Assembly: GCA_030562195.1 (NCBI GenBank)
Contig: CM060202.1
Location: 15,562,001-15,626,000 of the forward strand
From: Nipponacmea schrenckii
Taxonomy: Eukaryota; Mollusca; Gastropoda; Lottiidae
DNA: 64,000 nucleotides
Direction of reading: 5' to 3'
In this document: in pieces, positions 23,987 through 36,600 of the stretch
How the letters are laid out: each line of letters begins with the position of its first letter
How positions within the stretch are numbered: position 1 is the stretch's first letter
The notes under the pieces: generated by a model
Told to the model about the DNA's origin: nothing
The model's input: the letters and a program-made list of their open reading frames with translations, nothing else
The model's database searches: none
Position numbers and translations under genes: made by a program

Positions 23987-24197
23987 CTGGATCAGGTCAG
24001 TATTTATATCTTACATCTAATTCACTTAACCTGGATCAGGTCAGTATTTATATCTTACATCTAATTCAGTTAATCTGGATCAGGTCAGTATTTATATCTT
24101 ACATCTAATTCAGTTAACCTGGATCAGGTCAGTATTTATATCTTACATCTAATTCACTTAACCTGGATCAGGTCAGTATTTATATTTTAGATCTATA
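23987..24197. repeat. 44-bp minisatellite, about 4.8 copies
   Basis: Unit ctggatcaggtcagtattta, then tatcttacatctaattcact/gttaac, repeated head to tail with very few differences. It lies about 0.55 kb upstream of the SLC6 copy A start codon. Confidence 0.9.
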
Positions 24198-25319
24198 GTA
24201 TTGATACGTTAACTGTAAAACGATATAGAAATAGATATATGTCATTTTGTTACTACACAAACTGTCTCAAATGTGAACTGAATATGTTTATGTTTTAATC
24301 GTATCCGGTAGTATATAAAAAGCTATGGTCTATGTTGTAATAAATTCTCGGTCAGAATTTTTCCTTTAGTGTAATATGGTGAAATAGAACTTATTAGTCA
24401 TACTCCCGTTAATCATACAGCAAATGATTGATTAATTAAAACCACAAAATGCATTCTTCTTATTCATTTAGTAAAAAAATAGAGGAATATATTACAGGTA
24501 GATTACCCGATAAACGGTCACAAATATGACGCTTTTATTGTATCAAGGACCTTCTGTAATTCTAGTAAACCTTGTCACTATCTAAAGCAACCATGTGACC
24601 AATATTCTTATATGACAAGAACCTCGAATGATGACAGGAATATACAGTTATTGTAACAAGAAAATATGCCGAACGTCTGTATAGGATATGACGCTGTAAT
24701 TGATATCCAAACACGCAAAGAAAAAAAAATCATATTTCGTCTTGGTCAATGATTCAAAATATTTATATCATTTACATGACAAAAAGCTTGCTTGGTTGAA
24801 GTTTGAGATATTTATACTTAACTGAACCTATTTCAAGGCCAAAAATCTTTTATGTAAATTATAATACCAATGTATTTTTCCCTCATGCTTAAATTGTCAT
24901 GGGTCAACAATTTAAAGGGAAGGCCTTCAATTCACACTTGTTCGCTTATTTTACAATCATGGTTTAAACTTTTTTATACTGTGAAATAAGTCCATATGGA
25001 GAGAACGGGCGTGTAGCGAGCAAAAGGCCTCCTTTCCTGGCAGAATGGTGTATATATTTCATGTAAACTAAGAGATACGTGTAGATAAGACGTGAAAAAA
25101 CGTCTTGTATTCTGCTATAACTTTCAAAATTGATTCTGAAAAGAGGTTATCTTTGGAAGGTAAACTGCATTTCGTTGGAAACAAAGCAGATTTTTGTGTT
25201 AAGAGTATTTATGAGAATCTGAAATTTCAATCACTGCTTTCATTAAATATGATTATAACATTGACTGTTAAAATCCTCAATATTTGCCCTAAATTTGTAA
25301 AAATAATTGTAATCACCAA

Positions 25320-25490
25320 AAAAATGTGTTGTTTGTATTAATTGTGTATTTGAAGCTTTCAGTTCACTATTTGCATTTTGCAAAAGTTTTGAACTGTCCA
25401 ACATATTTCCTAATTTATAAGCAGCATCATAACTAGCTAATGCTTTTGTGCTCTTTTCTTCCAAAACTGATTTCAGTTTATTTATAGTTA
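25320..25490 (-). pseudogene. Possible coding remnant with coiled-coil character
   Basis: Read on the minus strand, 25490-25320 gives a lysine/leucine/alanine-rich stretch (KSVLEEKSTKALASYDAAYK onward) with heptad-like spacing. A similar charged segment (SEDFRDLERKSRSMEEYSKD) sits just upstream in the same direction but ends in a stop. The composition is unlike the surrounding AT-rich DNA. It may be a decayed retrocopy or transposon fragment. No family recognised. Confidence 0.25.
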
Positions 25491-27669
25491 GTCTTTACTG
25501 TACTCTTCCATGGACCTTGATTTCCTCTCTAAATCCCGGAAGTCTTCACTTATTTTTTGACGACTTTATTTCAAGCATGCACATGTACCATGTACGGAAC
25601 ACCTATAATTAGTTAATTAGTCTTTCTCTCTTATATGGAGTTTTAGCTCTTCCAGAGAGAATAAAGATGCTAAAATATATTAGCTAGGTAAAATCCTGCT
25701 CGCTACCTTATGGTAGAGGTTTGATTATCATTTCCAATGCAGATCGTAGTGACTGATTTGAATAAAAATCAAGTCCTTCACCAGATATGACCAGACTACA
25801 CTACTCTATGTTATTGTCTACTACAAATGGGTTTCCTTAATAATTAACTAAATTTGCTTAAAGCGTTTAAATTAAGATTAAAAAAAATGGCTTCAATGCT
25901 TCACAACACATCTGAAGAAAGGATGGGAAAATTATTTCAATTGGTATTTTGACAGATTGCAATCTTTAATGGCTGAATGAACTAAAAGAGGTTAACTTAA
26001 TGTTCATCTTGATGCGGACTACTGAAACGAGACTCCAACTTAGTTCAACCTGACACTAGATTCTCATTTGACTATTTTGTTTTGACGGTTATCTACTAAC
26101 TTAAGGTCAGAAGAATTACGACATATTTGGAAAGATAAGCTATATCTGAACATTTGAACCCTTTCCCTCACCCGCCGTTATGTTCACCCACTGTACTACA
26201 CGTTGTTGAATTTCAAATTGGTTGCAATTTGTCGTCTTAGTCGTTGCAGTTTGAATCAAAATTGCGATACTTCGTAAGAATTTGCATCACTATTCCCTAA
26301 GATAAAGGAACGAAATCAGTTAATCGGAACAGTAGCTACATAAAATTAGGGCGTTGACATGATCGTTAAACAATGATGGTTCGTTTCTAATATTTACTGA
26401 ACCGTGACTGTTAGATATATTTTAGTGGAAGAAAACACTAAAGTGTAAGGGAAAATGTCTACATTATTTACACACAAATGACAGTGAAATACATTTCTAT
26501 ATGGTTAAGTTGAATAGTGGATAATGTGATTATATCCGTACGCCAAGGACACTCTTGGTTTAAGCTCCTGTTATAGTCTACTCACTAAAGTACATAAAAT
26601 ATACTTTTAGAAAAAGTTAAAGTGATAGACTTTTCCCATTGGTTTTTTAGGGATAAAAAAGAGACCCAACTCTGCTATGTTTGCATTAAAAAGTTTTTAC
26701 GTTGTTTTGTGCAAAAGAAAATAATACAATAAAATAATATTGTTAAGAACAGATTAAGTAATTTCTTAAGTACCATACTGGTGCGGATTTTAGCAGTCTG
26801 ATTAGGCTGTCCGATCCAGCAATAGGTTCAAATCGAAAAAGCATTTTCATAAATCTTAATATTCTTGCTTGATGGAGTCTCACATAAATAACAATACTAT
26901 TAAAGAAATGATGACACAGAAGTATCTTAGCATGTCTTTTTAAATATGCACATTTAAATACTTTACTACAAAGACCACTTACCTTTCCCTCTAGTGAGAC
27001 CTAAGTTAGATCTTTACATTGAAAAGCGATAGGAGCAAATAGAATTGTCAGGCTGAATAATCTGAGCTTCATTGTCACCAACGAAAAAAATCGTGTTGGA
27101 TCATTTTCCATATTTCCTTACTTTCTTTCCTATAGTACTTCTCTAAAGGATGCACCACAAAATCAGATTTTATGTTTCCAATGCCATTTGCCCGAATTTG
27201 AGTGATAAGAGCAAATAAATAATATTAATAGATGAGCTCTTTGAGACAAAAATCAATACTATGCAAAAGTTTTAAGAAAACCTAGTTTACAATCTACCAA
27301 TGGTGCTTATATACGATATATTATTTTCCAGTTGGGATATTCACAATTGAATATTCGCCCAGTGTGTAGCAGTAATTTAATAGTATGTAAATTAGTTATT
27401 CAAGGTGATAAAAGTTAAAATATATCTTTGGATAATAGCTGAAACTAATTTCCATAATAAATTAATTCATACTGGTTTAACAATTTAGAGGCGGAGCTTA
27501 AATGACACTCTTAAAGTTGTGTATATGAGAAATTGCCAAGACCTGTTTTTCAATGGATACATGGTAAATCATCTGTAACGAGTGGTCTTTATGAATTAGT
27601 ATTTACCAGTTGACAGTTGTGGGGTGTCACAGGACGTAGTTTTGACAGCAAGGAGCAACATCTTTCAAC

Positions 27670-30600
27670 ATGGCAGAGATCGACGCCCCAAAGAAGCATC
27701 CTATGGCACTGGCTGCCCCACCTGATGGATCAGAAGACGAATTTAAACGTGAAACATGGACTAATAAATTGGATTTTTTATTAGCTTGTATTGGATTTAG
27801 TGTTGGTTTAGGAAATGTTTGGAGATTTCCCTATCTATGTTATAAAAACGGAGGAGGTAAGTAACTACTGTAGTTATAAATTTGATGATAGAATACATAG
27901 GAACATGGTTTGTTTGTTCTTGGAACCTTGTTGTACAATGGGCGAGCCAGTGGTGGACCAGCAAAACCGGGTCAGACTTATTTTGAGAGCATATCCTGTA
28001 AAAGCGCTGCTGAAATAATATTAGACAAAATTATGTCAATGACAAAGAAGAATATATAAATACAGGAGTTGAAAGGTGTCTTTATTATCAACTACACTGT
28101 GCAAAATTAAAACTTAAAGCAAGTGCTTCGTGCTTGAGCATACTTTTTATTAATTATTATTTGAATATTTATATATTTCATTATTACATTGGGCGATTTG
28201 CTGTAAACGCAAACGTTCCAGTGTAAGATTTAGAGGAATGAGAAACGCCCATGTCCTGACTAATCCCGTCTATGATCTCTATTGACCCGGCGTATTTGTC
28301 TCATCGACTGGTCGATCACAAGCAACACAATCTTAAGAAACTTGTTCTGGGGCTTCTTAATTTACACCGAAAAATATCCAGACTATTCAAAGTCAATCAT
28401 GTATGAAATGTGGTTAGATATGGAGTATTACTCCATCAAAGTTTAACTTTAGTTTCTGTAAATTCAATAAATAGTATCGTTTGAAAGAAACCTAATTCAA
28501 TATACTATGTATAAAAGAAAACAGTAAAATATCAATCAAATATCTCGCTGATCATAATAGTGTATATCACAATGAACCCTCAACAAACATGGGGCTTTGA
28601 ATATTTTACCATTTCATTCTGGACATAACATTGCTACCAGACTGTTCGTGCATATTTTTAATGTGTTTCAAGAATTATGCATTAGTGTACCTGGATATAC
28701 CAAACAAATGTCACACAGAAGCAAAGTGTTATTCGTCACTAATAAATCTTTACTTTGTGACCTAGGCCAGTGCTTTTATGAGACTGTGTTCTCATCATTA
28801 TCTAACGCAATTTTATTTAGAAACACCATTCTCTTCGTCTATACTTGCAAAATAAAGTAAAAGGAGTAAAATTCGACAGTGAAAAACCATTGACCAGTGT
28901 ATTATCAGTGAATTATAGAACAATTCATTTCTTACATAACCCCCCACCTATTTCGGACGTGACAAAACTCCAATTATCACGTTCATGTACGCGACAATGG
29001 GTGCAAACGCTCTCACTTGTTCTAATGAGGGTCAATCTCCAATCGTTTGAAAGGATTGTTTTTCTTTCTCATTACCAAATATAGAAGAGCTCGTTACAAT
29101 CCTCTTATTCATGCATTGAATGGCCAGTGTCATAATGCGTTGCCCCTGGGCAGTCTTTATTAAAAGCTACTTAGCTACTAAAGATAGTTTCACTTATCGT
29201 GTGAACGTTCAACGACTTTTTTAAAACAAATTTGTTCAAAAGGACACATATTTCTGTTTAATGCACCTCAGTGTCAACAAAAACATTTGGTTAATTATCT
29301 AAACGAAAGCTCATTAGATGGACGAGTAATTTAGTTTGTAGTGAAAGTGAAAGCTATATATTTTATTTTTTCATATACCCAGCAAGTACATAACGATATT
29401 TTAAAGGAATACTGCGTCTTAGAATGAACATTAAATTTAAAAAGTTTAAACTTGGCCAATATATGCACGTATTCATCAGTAGATATACCTGCTGCCATAT
29501 ATTACATAACAGAAGCCTTATATGAACTTCGTAATTATCCATAAAACTGTAATACACAAATAAGTACAAAATACTAATAAGAATTTAAGTGCCAAAAGCT
29601 TATAGTTGCCTTCTGTCACTAACACTTACAATTAAATGTCACTAATATAAAGTCTATCGATCTGTGAGAATGATATATGACAAGTTTATCTTGACCTTCA
29701 AGTTTTGTCGGTAATGTGTTCGTTTGACAACCTCAGATTAATTGGTAGAGTCCATACATATATCCTTAATAAGTTATTTGAATGATCTCTTAATCAAATT
29801 CAATCCATTCGACATCGATAAGCATTACTATGGATTTGCGTTTTCTTATAATCTTCATCCTCGCAAATATGCACGGTCGAGCAGTTTTGGCTTAGTGAGC
29901 AGTGATAAGGTATTCTTGAAATAAGATATGGGCGCTTCATTATTTTCCTTTTACCTGGGCTTTATTACAGTTAAATCTAGAAGTAGTTCACATTGCCGAT
30001 ATTTCTTTATCAGGTTTATAATGGCCATTAATCACGAATCGTTTATTTGAAAACAAGAATGTGCTAAGTCTTCTCATCCTCCATAATTGTTATACCTGGT
30101 GACTTTTATTGGAATTTTTACCCATTGTGAGCTTAACCCCGACTGATAATTGTTATGGTTACCGGGAATCATAACTCAATAAATGTCACTCCAACTCAAT
30201 TGTCTTTTAAAGCAGCATGATGAGATATCGTATCTTCAACATGAGATAAGAGAAGAAATATTCCGATGATAGTGTGTGTTCACCAAAAATATTAAATTTG
30301 TACATAAGCTAAATTACATGTACCTTTAGAAACCCACTCTATTCGAGAATTTTCCTATCACAAAGCGGAATTTTACACCATATTAAATTTGCCTCCGGTT
30401 ATGTACTTGATCAATTTTTACATTTTTGATTTGGGAAAAACCACGTTTGTGTTAGTAATCCTGTTTCGTCTCTGATAGATACATATGTGATGTGTTATTC
30501 CTAAAATGAAAAGGAAAAAACAATATATTATGTACGAATCAGGTTTGCCTATTTTAACGAACCGCTTATTAGTAATACAGCCCAACAACGCAATGTATAA

Positions 30601-33600
30601 AATATGTCACGGGGATTCACCGCCTGACCCATCGAGCACTACTGAGATGGAAGATTCTATGATGCATGGGTCCATTATATTTCTGACAGCTATATAAATA
30701 TAGTTGTAAGAAATAAATATGATAAATAAGCTGTGATGCTCAAAACAAAGCAGAAACTTTACAATGATCCTCGTCTAACAGTATTGCTTATATCCTGATA
30801 CAGAAGGCCAATAACAAACGCTCTGTAGGTAGCTACTTAGAAATTAATACAATTGTTTGAAGAACCAGTTCCTTGAAGAAGATACATTTTCATCGATTGT
30901 AAACGAAAGGGGTTTTGTATTTTGTCAGTGATTTACAGCAAAGAAGTTATGAATCTCGAAATATGAGTCAACATAATATATATACATGTAATATATATAT
31001 TTGTAAACATAAAATGTTTTTTATTTCATATTCGGTTGCGCAATAACAATTTGAGTTACCCGTAGGTAATGTTTTTTACCTGTATGTCTGTAGGCTTCAG
31101 TTAACTTGGTTTTATATAACACAACACACCTACATCCTTCACCAAGTTTGTAACATTATGCGTCTATGAAAATATGTAATTGGCAGTTGGTTTATCTGAT
31201 GAACGTAGGTAGATGAAGCAGATACAACCGAGTTCAATTTACTTTTTGGTTGAATAAAACAAGAGGTGTTTCACAACTTGACGTCATTTTGGCCCCTTTA
31301 ATCCCTCTGTTAGATCCACGAAATAAATATCTAAGGCATGAAGATTAGGGAAAAACTGAACATTTTCGAATGTCTTTGATGATATGGTTGTATTTTACTA
31401 GGATCAATATTGATTCAAACAAATTTCAAGGGAATAAATTCAATGACCAAATGACGAAAATTCTAATCTCAAATGCCATGCCACCAGAAACCATAATCTA
31501 CTGAGTTAGATATATTAAAACATATAGTTTTGTAGAAATGTAATATCAAATGCTAGCCCCTTTATTCAAAAAATTTATATATATCTAGAGAGAAAATATG
31601 AAACTTGATTCGCGTCCCCACATTCGTATCATTCAACATCATCGAGAACTTAGTGACCCAAATAAGTTGAATCACAAGATATCGTGTGAAAAATCCCTTT
31701 GAAAACGTATACATAATTGGAGATGTAAACTGAATTGAATCAGAATCGTGTTTATGATGTTGTTTATTTGACTACCGAAGTGAAGATTCGTCGGATTACA
31801 TTTTCATATAGTTCACGTATGTAAATAGGTTTAGGGAAAACAACATTGACCTATTTAAAGTGACAGACTCATCAGATACCAAGAATGTCTTAAAATTTAA
31901 GTCGATGTTATGGAATAAAAAAAGCCAAGGAACAAATTGTTCCCTAAATTGCGGATTAAATAGATATCAGAAATGTTCTCACAAAGTGTTAATATAAAGG
32001 AAAAAATGGTGATATTAATTTATGCAAAATTATCATCGAAGTACATTTTAAAAAATCCACTCTAAAACACAATAATGTCTTCCATTAATCCATATAAATA
32101 ACAAATTTTGGGATTGTTTAAATCGGCTATAATTAGTTTAAAAATAACTTTAATGGATCGGTACTGTCATAGAAAACTTGTTAGATTACAATGCCGACAA
32201 ATCTAATTTTCAATAGATTAAATTGTCTATTAATAATAATGTTTATGTGATTCTATTTCTGTAAATGTTTCTAAAATCTCTAAACGTAAAACTGTTTATT
32301 GAGCTGCATGTCATCTATGCGTCTATAGACATGTTAAGAAAGACTTGGTTGTCATAAATAAATATTCATGATTGATGTCCTTCATAAGAAACGCTTATAA
32401 TATACATGAATAACAAAGGCTGTAAAGGTCACCCTTGGCTGTCGCCTTAGCCAAATTGACAGAGGTGTGTGAAAGAAATAAGGGTTATGTACATAGAAAC
32501 ATTACAGAGAGTATAAAATGTTGTTTTGAATTTGATTAGCATAAAAATAGATAATAAAAGTGGTTGGTGTATTATTATGTTGGGTATACAACGCGTTCCA
32601 AACTATTCTTGCATGTATATTTGCACAGAATAATGTTACACCTGGAGAGAACAACGGAGTTTCTACAAAACGCGATAGGATGCAGATTCAGTTGCTTCGT
32701 GATTTTCGCTAAAGATGAATCCATTGTCTTGAATTTAAAACGTTATGTACGACTCATACAACAGAAGTCAACAATACATTAAACTAAGGACATGTTGTGT
32801 TGACTTTGATGTATAAGTTATTTTTATCTATAATATAACGCTTAGAAAGTCCTTATGGAAACTTACCATCCTAGTTACAATATTAATCTTTTCGCCTTGA
32901 TCAGAATCGCCTTCATTTCAGCCACCCCTTCCCCGAAATCAAAATACAGCATGAACAGCAGATCCAACACACCCATTACCTCTGCACCATGACCAACAAT
33001 AAATATTCCAATCACCAAAGGTGAAAATGGGTAAAACCAAATTGGTACAAACAAGTTTTACTTTGGTACAACTTGGTGCCCTACATTTTAGGGCGAACAC
33101 TTACTACAATGAGACTAAAGGGTTTTGCACCTAATTGGTGAAGGAAGATGGGGCACATATCGCTGAGAATACAAACTTGGAAACAATCTGCCAATACTTA
33201 GTAAATTGTGTATTTGATTGACATTATTGACAAAATAAAACAAATCCAAAATAAAAGCAACCTCTCCGGAAATGTTTAAGAACAAAGTAATCTATATTGA
33301 AAGAAGAGCTAAAGTCATTTTCATCGTATGATATCTGATCATGTCTGGAGGTTACAACTTACTATATTTTCCACTGTTCGACTTGTAAAGTAAATATATA
33401 GACGTCTTTATATCTCTTTAATCATAATGACATTATTCAGATTATTGTGATATGCATGATAAAACCCTTTCAAACAATTGTATACAACTAAATACTTTGC
33501 AGCTTTAACCATGCTTAAAGATATACTATATCTTGAATAAGATGTGTATAATTTTCATAAAACTTAACTTCAAAGTACAATAAAGTTCTTAACTAGTTTG

Positions 33601-36600
33601 CACCAGGTAATCGAACATTCAATCGAGAAAACTTGCAGCAACGAGATACTCAATGAAGTCGATTCATACTGCAGATTTTGGCTTTTGATCTCCATTTGAC
33701 GCTGTAACATTTTGTATATGATGTTCCAAGTTTCTATGAAGATTAAATGATATGTATAAAGAGAATGTTCCTGTGGGTCTTTTAGGGATGAAATTGTTCT
33801 CTAAGCTATAAATATATACCTCACCAGCTAGTCTGTCTCTGCCTTTTAGTCAGTCACAAGGACGTTAATGCTCAATGAGCTACATCTACCTCAAAGTTGT
33901 CGTCTTGACATGATTTGTCTGTAGCCATTTGAAATTTAACGACCTAGAAGACCGAGCTCCGTTTTGTACATACTGTATGAGTATATATATTCAATGTCTC
34001 CTTAAAAACAGTTAACTAAGGCTTATTTCTTTCATATCTTCTGAACACTTCTTGTACACCTTATACCAATTTATCTGAAAGTCATATTCTCTATTATGAC
34101 TTTATGGTAGTTTTTTCTTGAATATATTTTAAATCGTCATATTTAATTCCTAATTCTAATATTCAAAGATCTGATTTGAAAGCCAATTCGTAGAAATATA
34201 CACATCTGGTACCATTGAATATATTTTCAGACATAATACAGAGTATTTACTATATAAGGTTTATTCTCAAGCTATTTTGTTTTCAAAAACATTATTTTTA
34301 AAACTAAACTGAATGCATGAATAACGTTTTTATTTTCGTGTCAATAGTTAAACCTTCTTGACGGTCTACTTATTTACCATTTTAGTAAATGCATATTAAA
34401 GAGGAGACATCGTTTTAGTGTTTTGATCATTCAACCATTGCTCATAGTTTTCAGTTTTGTGTCTTTCGCGAATTATTTTTAATATTAAGATATTGAAGTC
34501 ATATTAGATTGATTTATAAGTAAGGTTCAAGGTGTATAGGATTAATGTGAATGCCATAAGACATACCGATAAAAACTCATTATCGAAATCAACATTGAAA
34601 TGTTATACGTCATCTACCTCGCTTCGAAATGCATTTGATTAGTTGCTTTTATTCAACGTCAGATTCTCGAAATTATATGTAGATAAATATTGCAGAGACA
34701 AAAAATGAATAAATTGACAACGACAATTCTTTAGGCATCTGTACTTAGTGTAAAATCATTTAGAATTCAAATATCAGTTGCCCGTCAATGTCACATGTTT
34801 AATCAATGCTTTCCAATACATTATAGGCTCAAGTTGTAAAAAAAAAAAAACAAGTTGTCTCAACCGCAATCCAGCCAAGTAGAATTGTTCCTTTTTGCAG
34901 AATTTGTAATAAATTCGACAATATTTATAACATGTGGTCATAATTGGACTAAGGCAATGGTTTCATTTGGTTTTAGTGGCTTGGTCTTGCTTAGTCTATG
35001 AACCAAACACGGCATACACAACCAAGTACAATAAAATATCCTCGGCCATAAAAAAAATAGTGTAAATCAAGCCAAAATTATTTCTTGTTCTTTTTGCGCT
35101 TGAAGATTTCTGTATTGTCTACGTAATACAATATGTTCGCAATTTTACAACTATCCTATAAAAAATATTGTTATATTCTAGGTGCCTTTCTTTTGCCCTA
35201 TTTCATCTGTGTATTTATTGGTGGAATTCCTCTCTTTTATTTGGAAGTAGCAGTTGGTCAGTTTATGGGAAGAGGTGGACTCAAATCATGGAATATAGTG
35301 CCTTTATTTCAAGGTAAGTACTCAATAGAAGCTGTTGTTATGGATAATTTGCACGGATTCTGACGGAAATATAACATTAACTATTCACTATAATTTGACA
35401 ACCTTCGCCTTTGGTCTCACGTTGATGTCCTATGTGTACGTTACGTTTAACGCAATACAAATGCTTTCCTATATTATTTTGCACAGTGCTATTAACCAAC
35501 ATACCTTTTTTTTTCTTTTTCAGGCATTGGTATTGCTTGCTGTATCATAGTCTTTTTGCTCAATTGTTATTACAATGTCATCTTATGTTGGGCTTTCTAC
35601 TACATGTTTAACTCATTCCAAGCTGAATTACCCTGGTCGTATTGTGGACATGAATGGAATACAATTTGGTGTAATGATGACTTTAAATCCAATGTAACTG
35701 TTAACGCTACAGCAGCTAAATATAATTTGACTATTTATGAAAATAGTACTTATAAATTCTCTGATCCTGTCACAGAATTCTGGGAGTAAGTAATATATAT
35801 AAAACTATGATCTTTATGATCTATTTTAAATACTCTATCTATTTTAGATTATAAACTCTATCCATTTTAGATATAAACCTATGACTATCCATTTTAGATA
35901 TAAAACTTTGACTATCCCTTTCAGATATAAATTTCTGAGATTTAAAGAAAACTCTCTCTTCCCTTGAAACTATCTCTATCTATTTTAGATATAAAACTCT
36001 GACTTTCTCTTTTTAAATAAGATATAAAACTCTCTTTCTGTTTTAGATATAAAACTCTGACTATCACTGATATATTTTAGATATAAAACTCTGACTATCC
36101 CTGATATATTTAAGATATAAAACTCTGACTATCTCTTTCTATATTAGATATAAAACTCTATCTTTTTCTATTTTAGATATAAACTCTGACTTTCTCTTTC
36201 TATTTTAGATATAAAACTCTGACTATCCCTTTCTATTTTAGATATAAAACTCTGACTATCTCTTTCTATTTTAGATATAAAACTCTGACTATCTCTTTCT
36301 ATTTTAGATATAAAACTCTGACTATCTCTTTCTATTTTAGATATAAAACTCTGACTATCTCTATCTATTTTTGATATAAAACTCTGACTATCCCTGATAT
36401 ATTTTAGATATAAAACTCTGACTATCCTGATATATTTTAGATATAAAACTCTGACTATCCCTGATATATTTTAGATATAAAACTCTGACTATCCCTGATA
36501 TATTTTAGATATAAAACTCTGACTATCTCTTTCTATTTTTGATATAAAACTCTGACTATCTCTTTCTATTTTTGATATAAAACTCTGACTACCCCTGTTT

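Larger units (their letters stand above)
23439..27669. promoter_or_regulatory. Divergent intergenic region between the two SLC6 genes
   Basis: 4.2 kb separate the two start codons and must contain both 5' UTRs and promoters. Visible contents are a 44-bp minisatellite (23987-24197) and a coding-like remnant (25320-25490). I could not locate a convincing TATA/initiator pair for either gene. 5' UTR introns cannot be excluded. Confidence 0.45.

Noticed and set aside
26780..26835. tRNA gene or SINE promoter (ggttcaaatc B-box-like)
   Set aside because: A B-box-like motif is present, but no cloverleaf stems could be formed.
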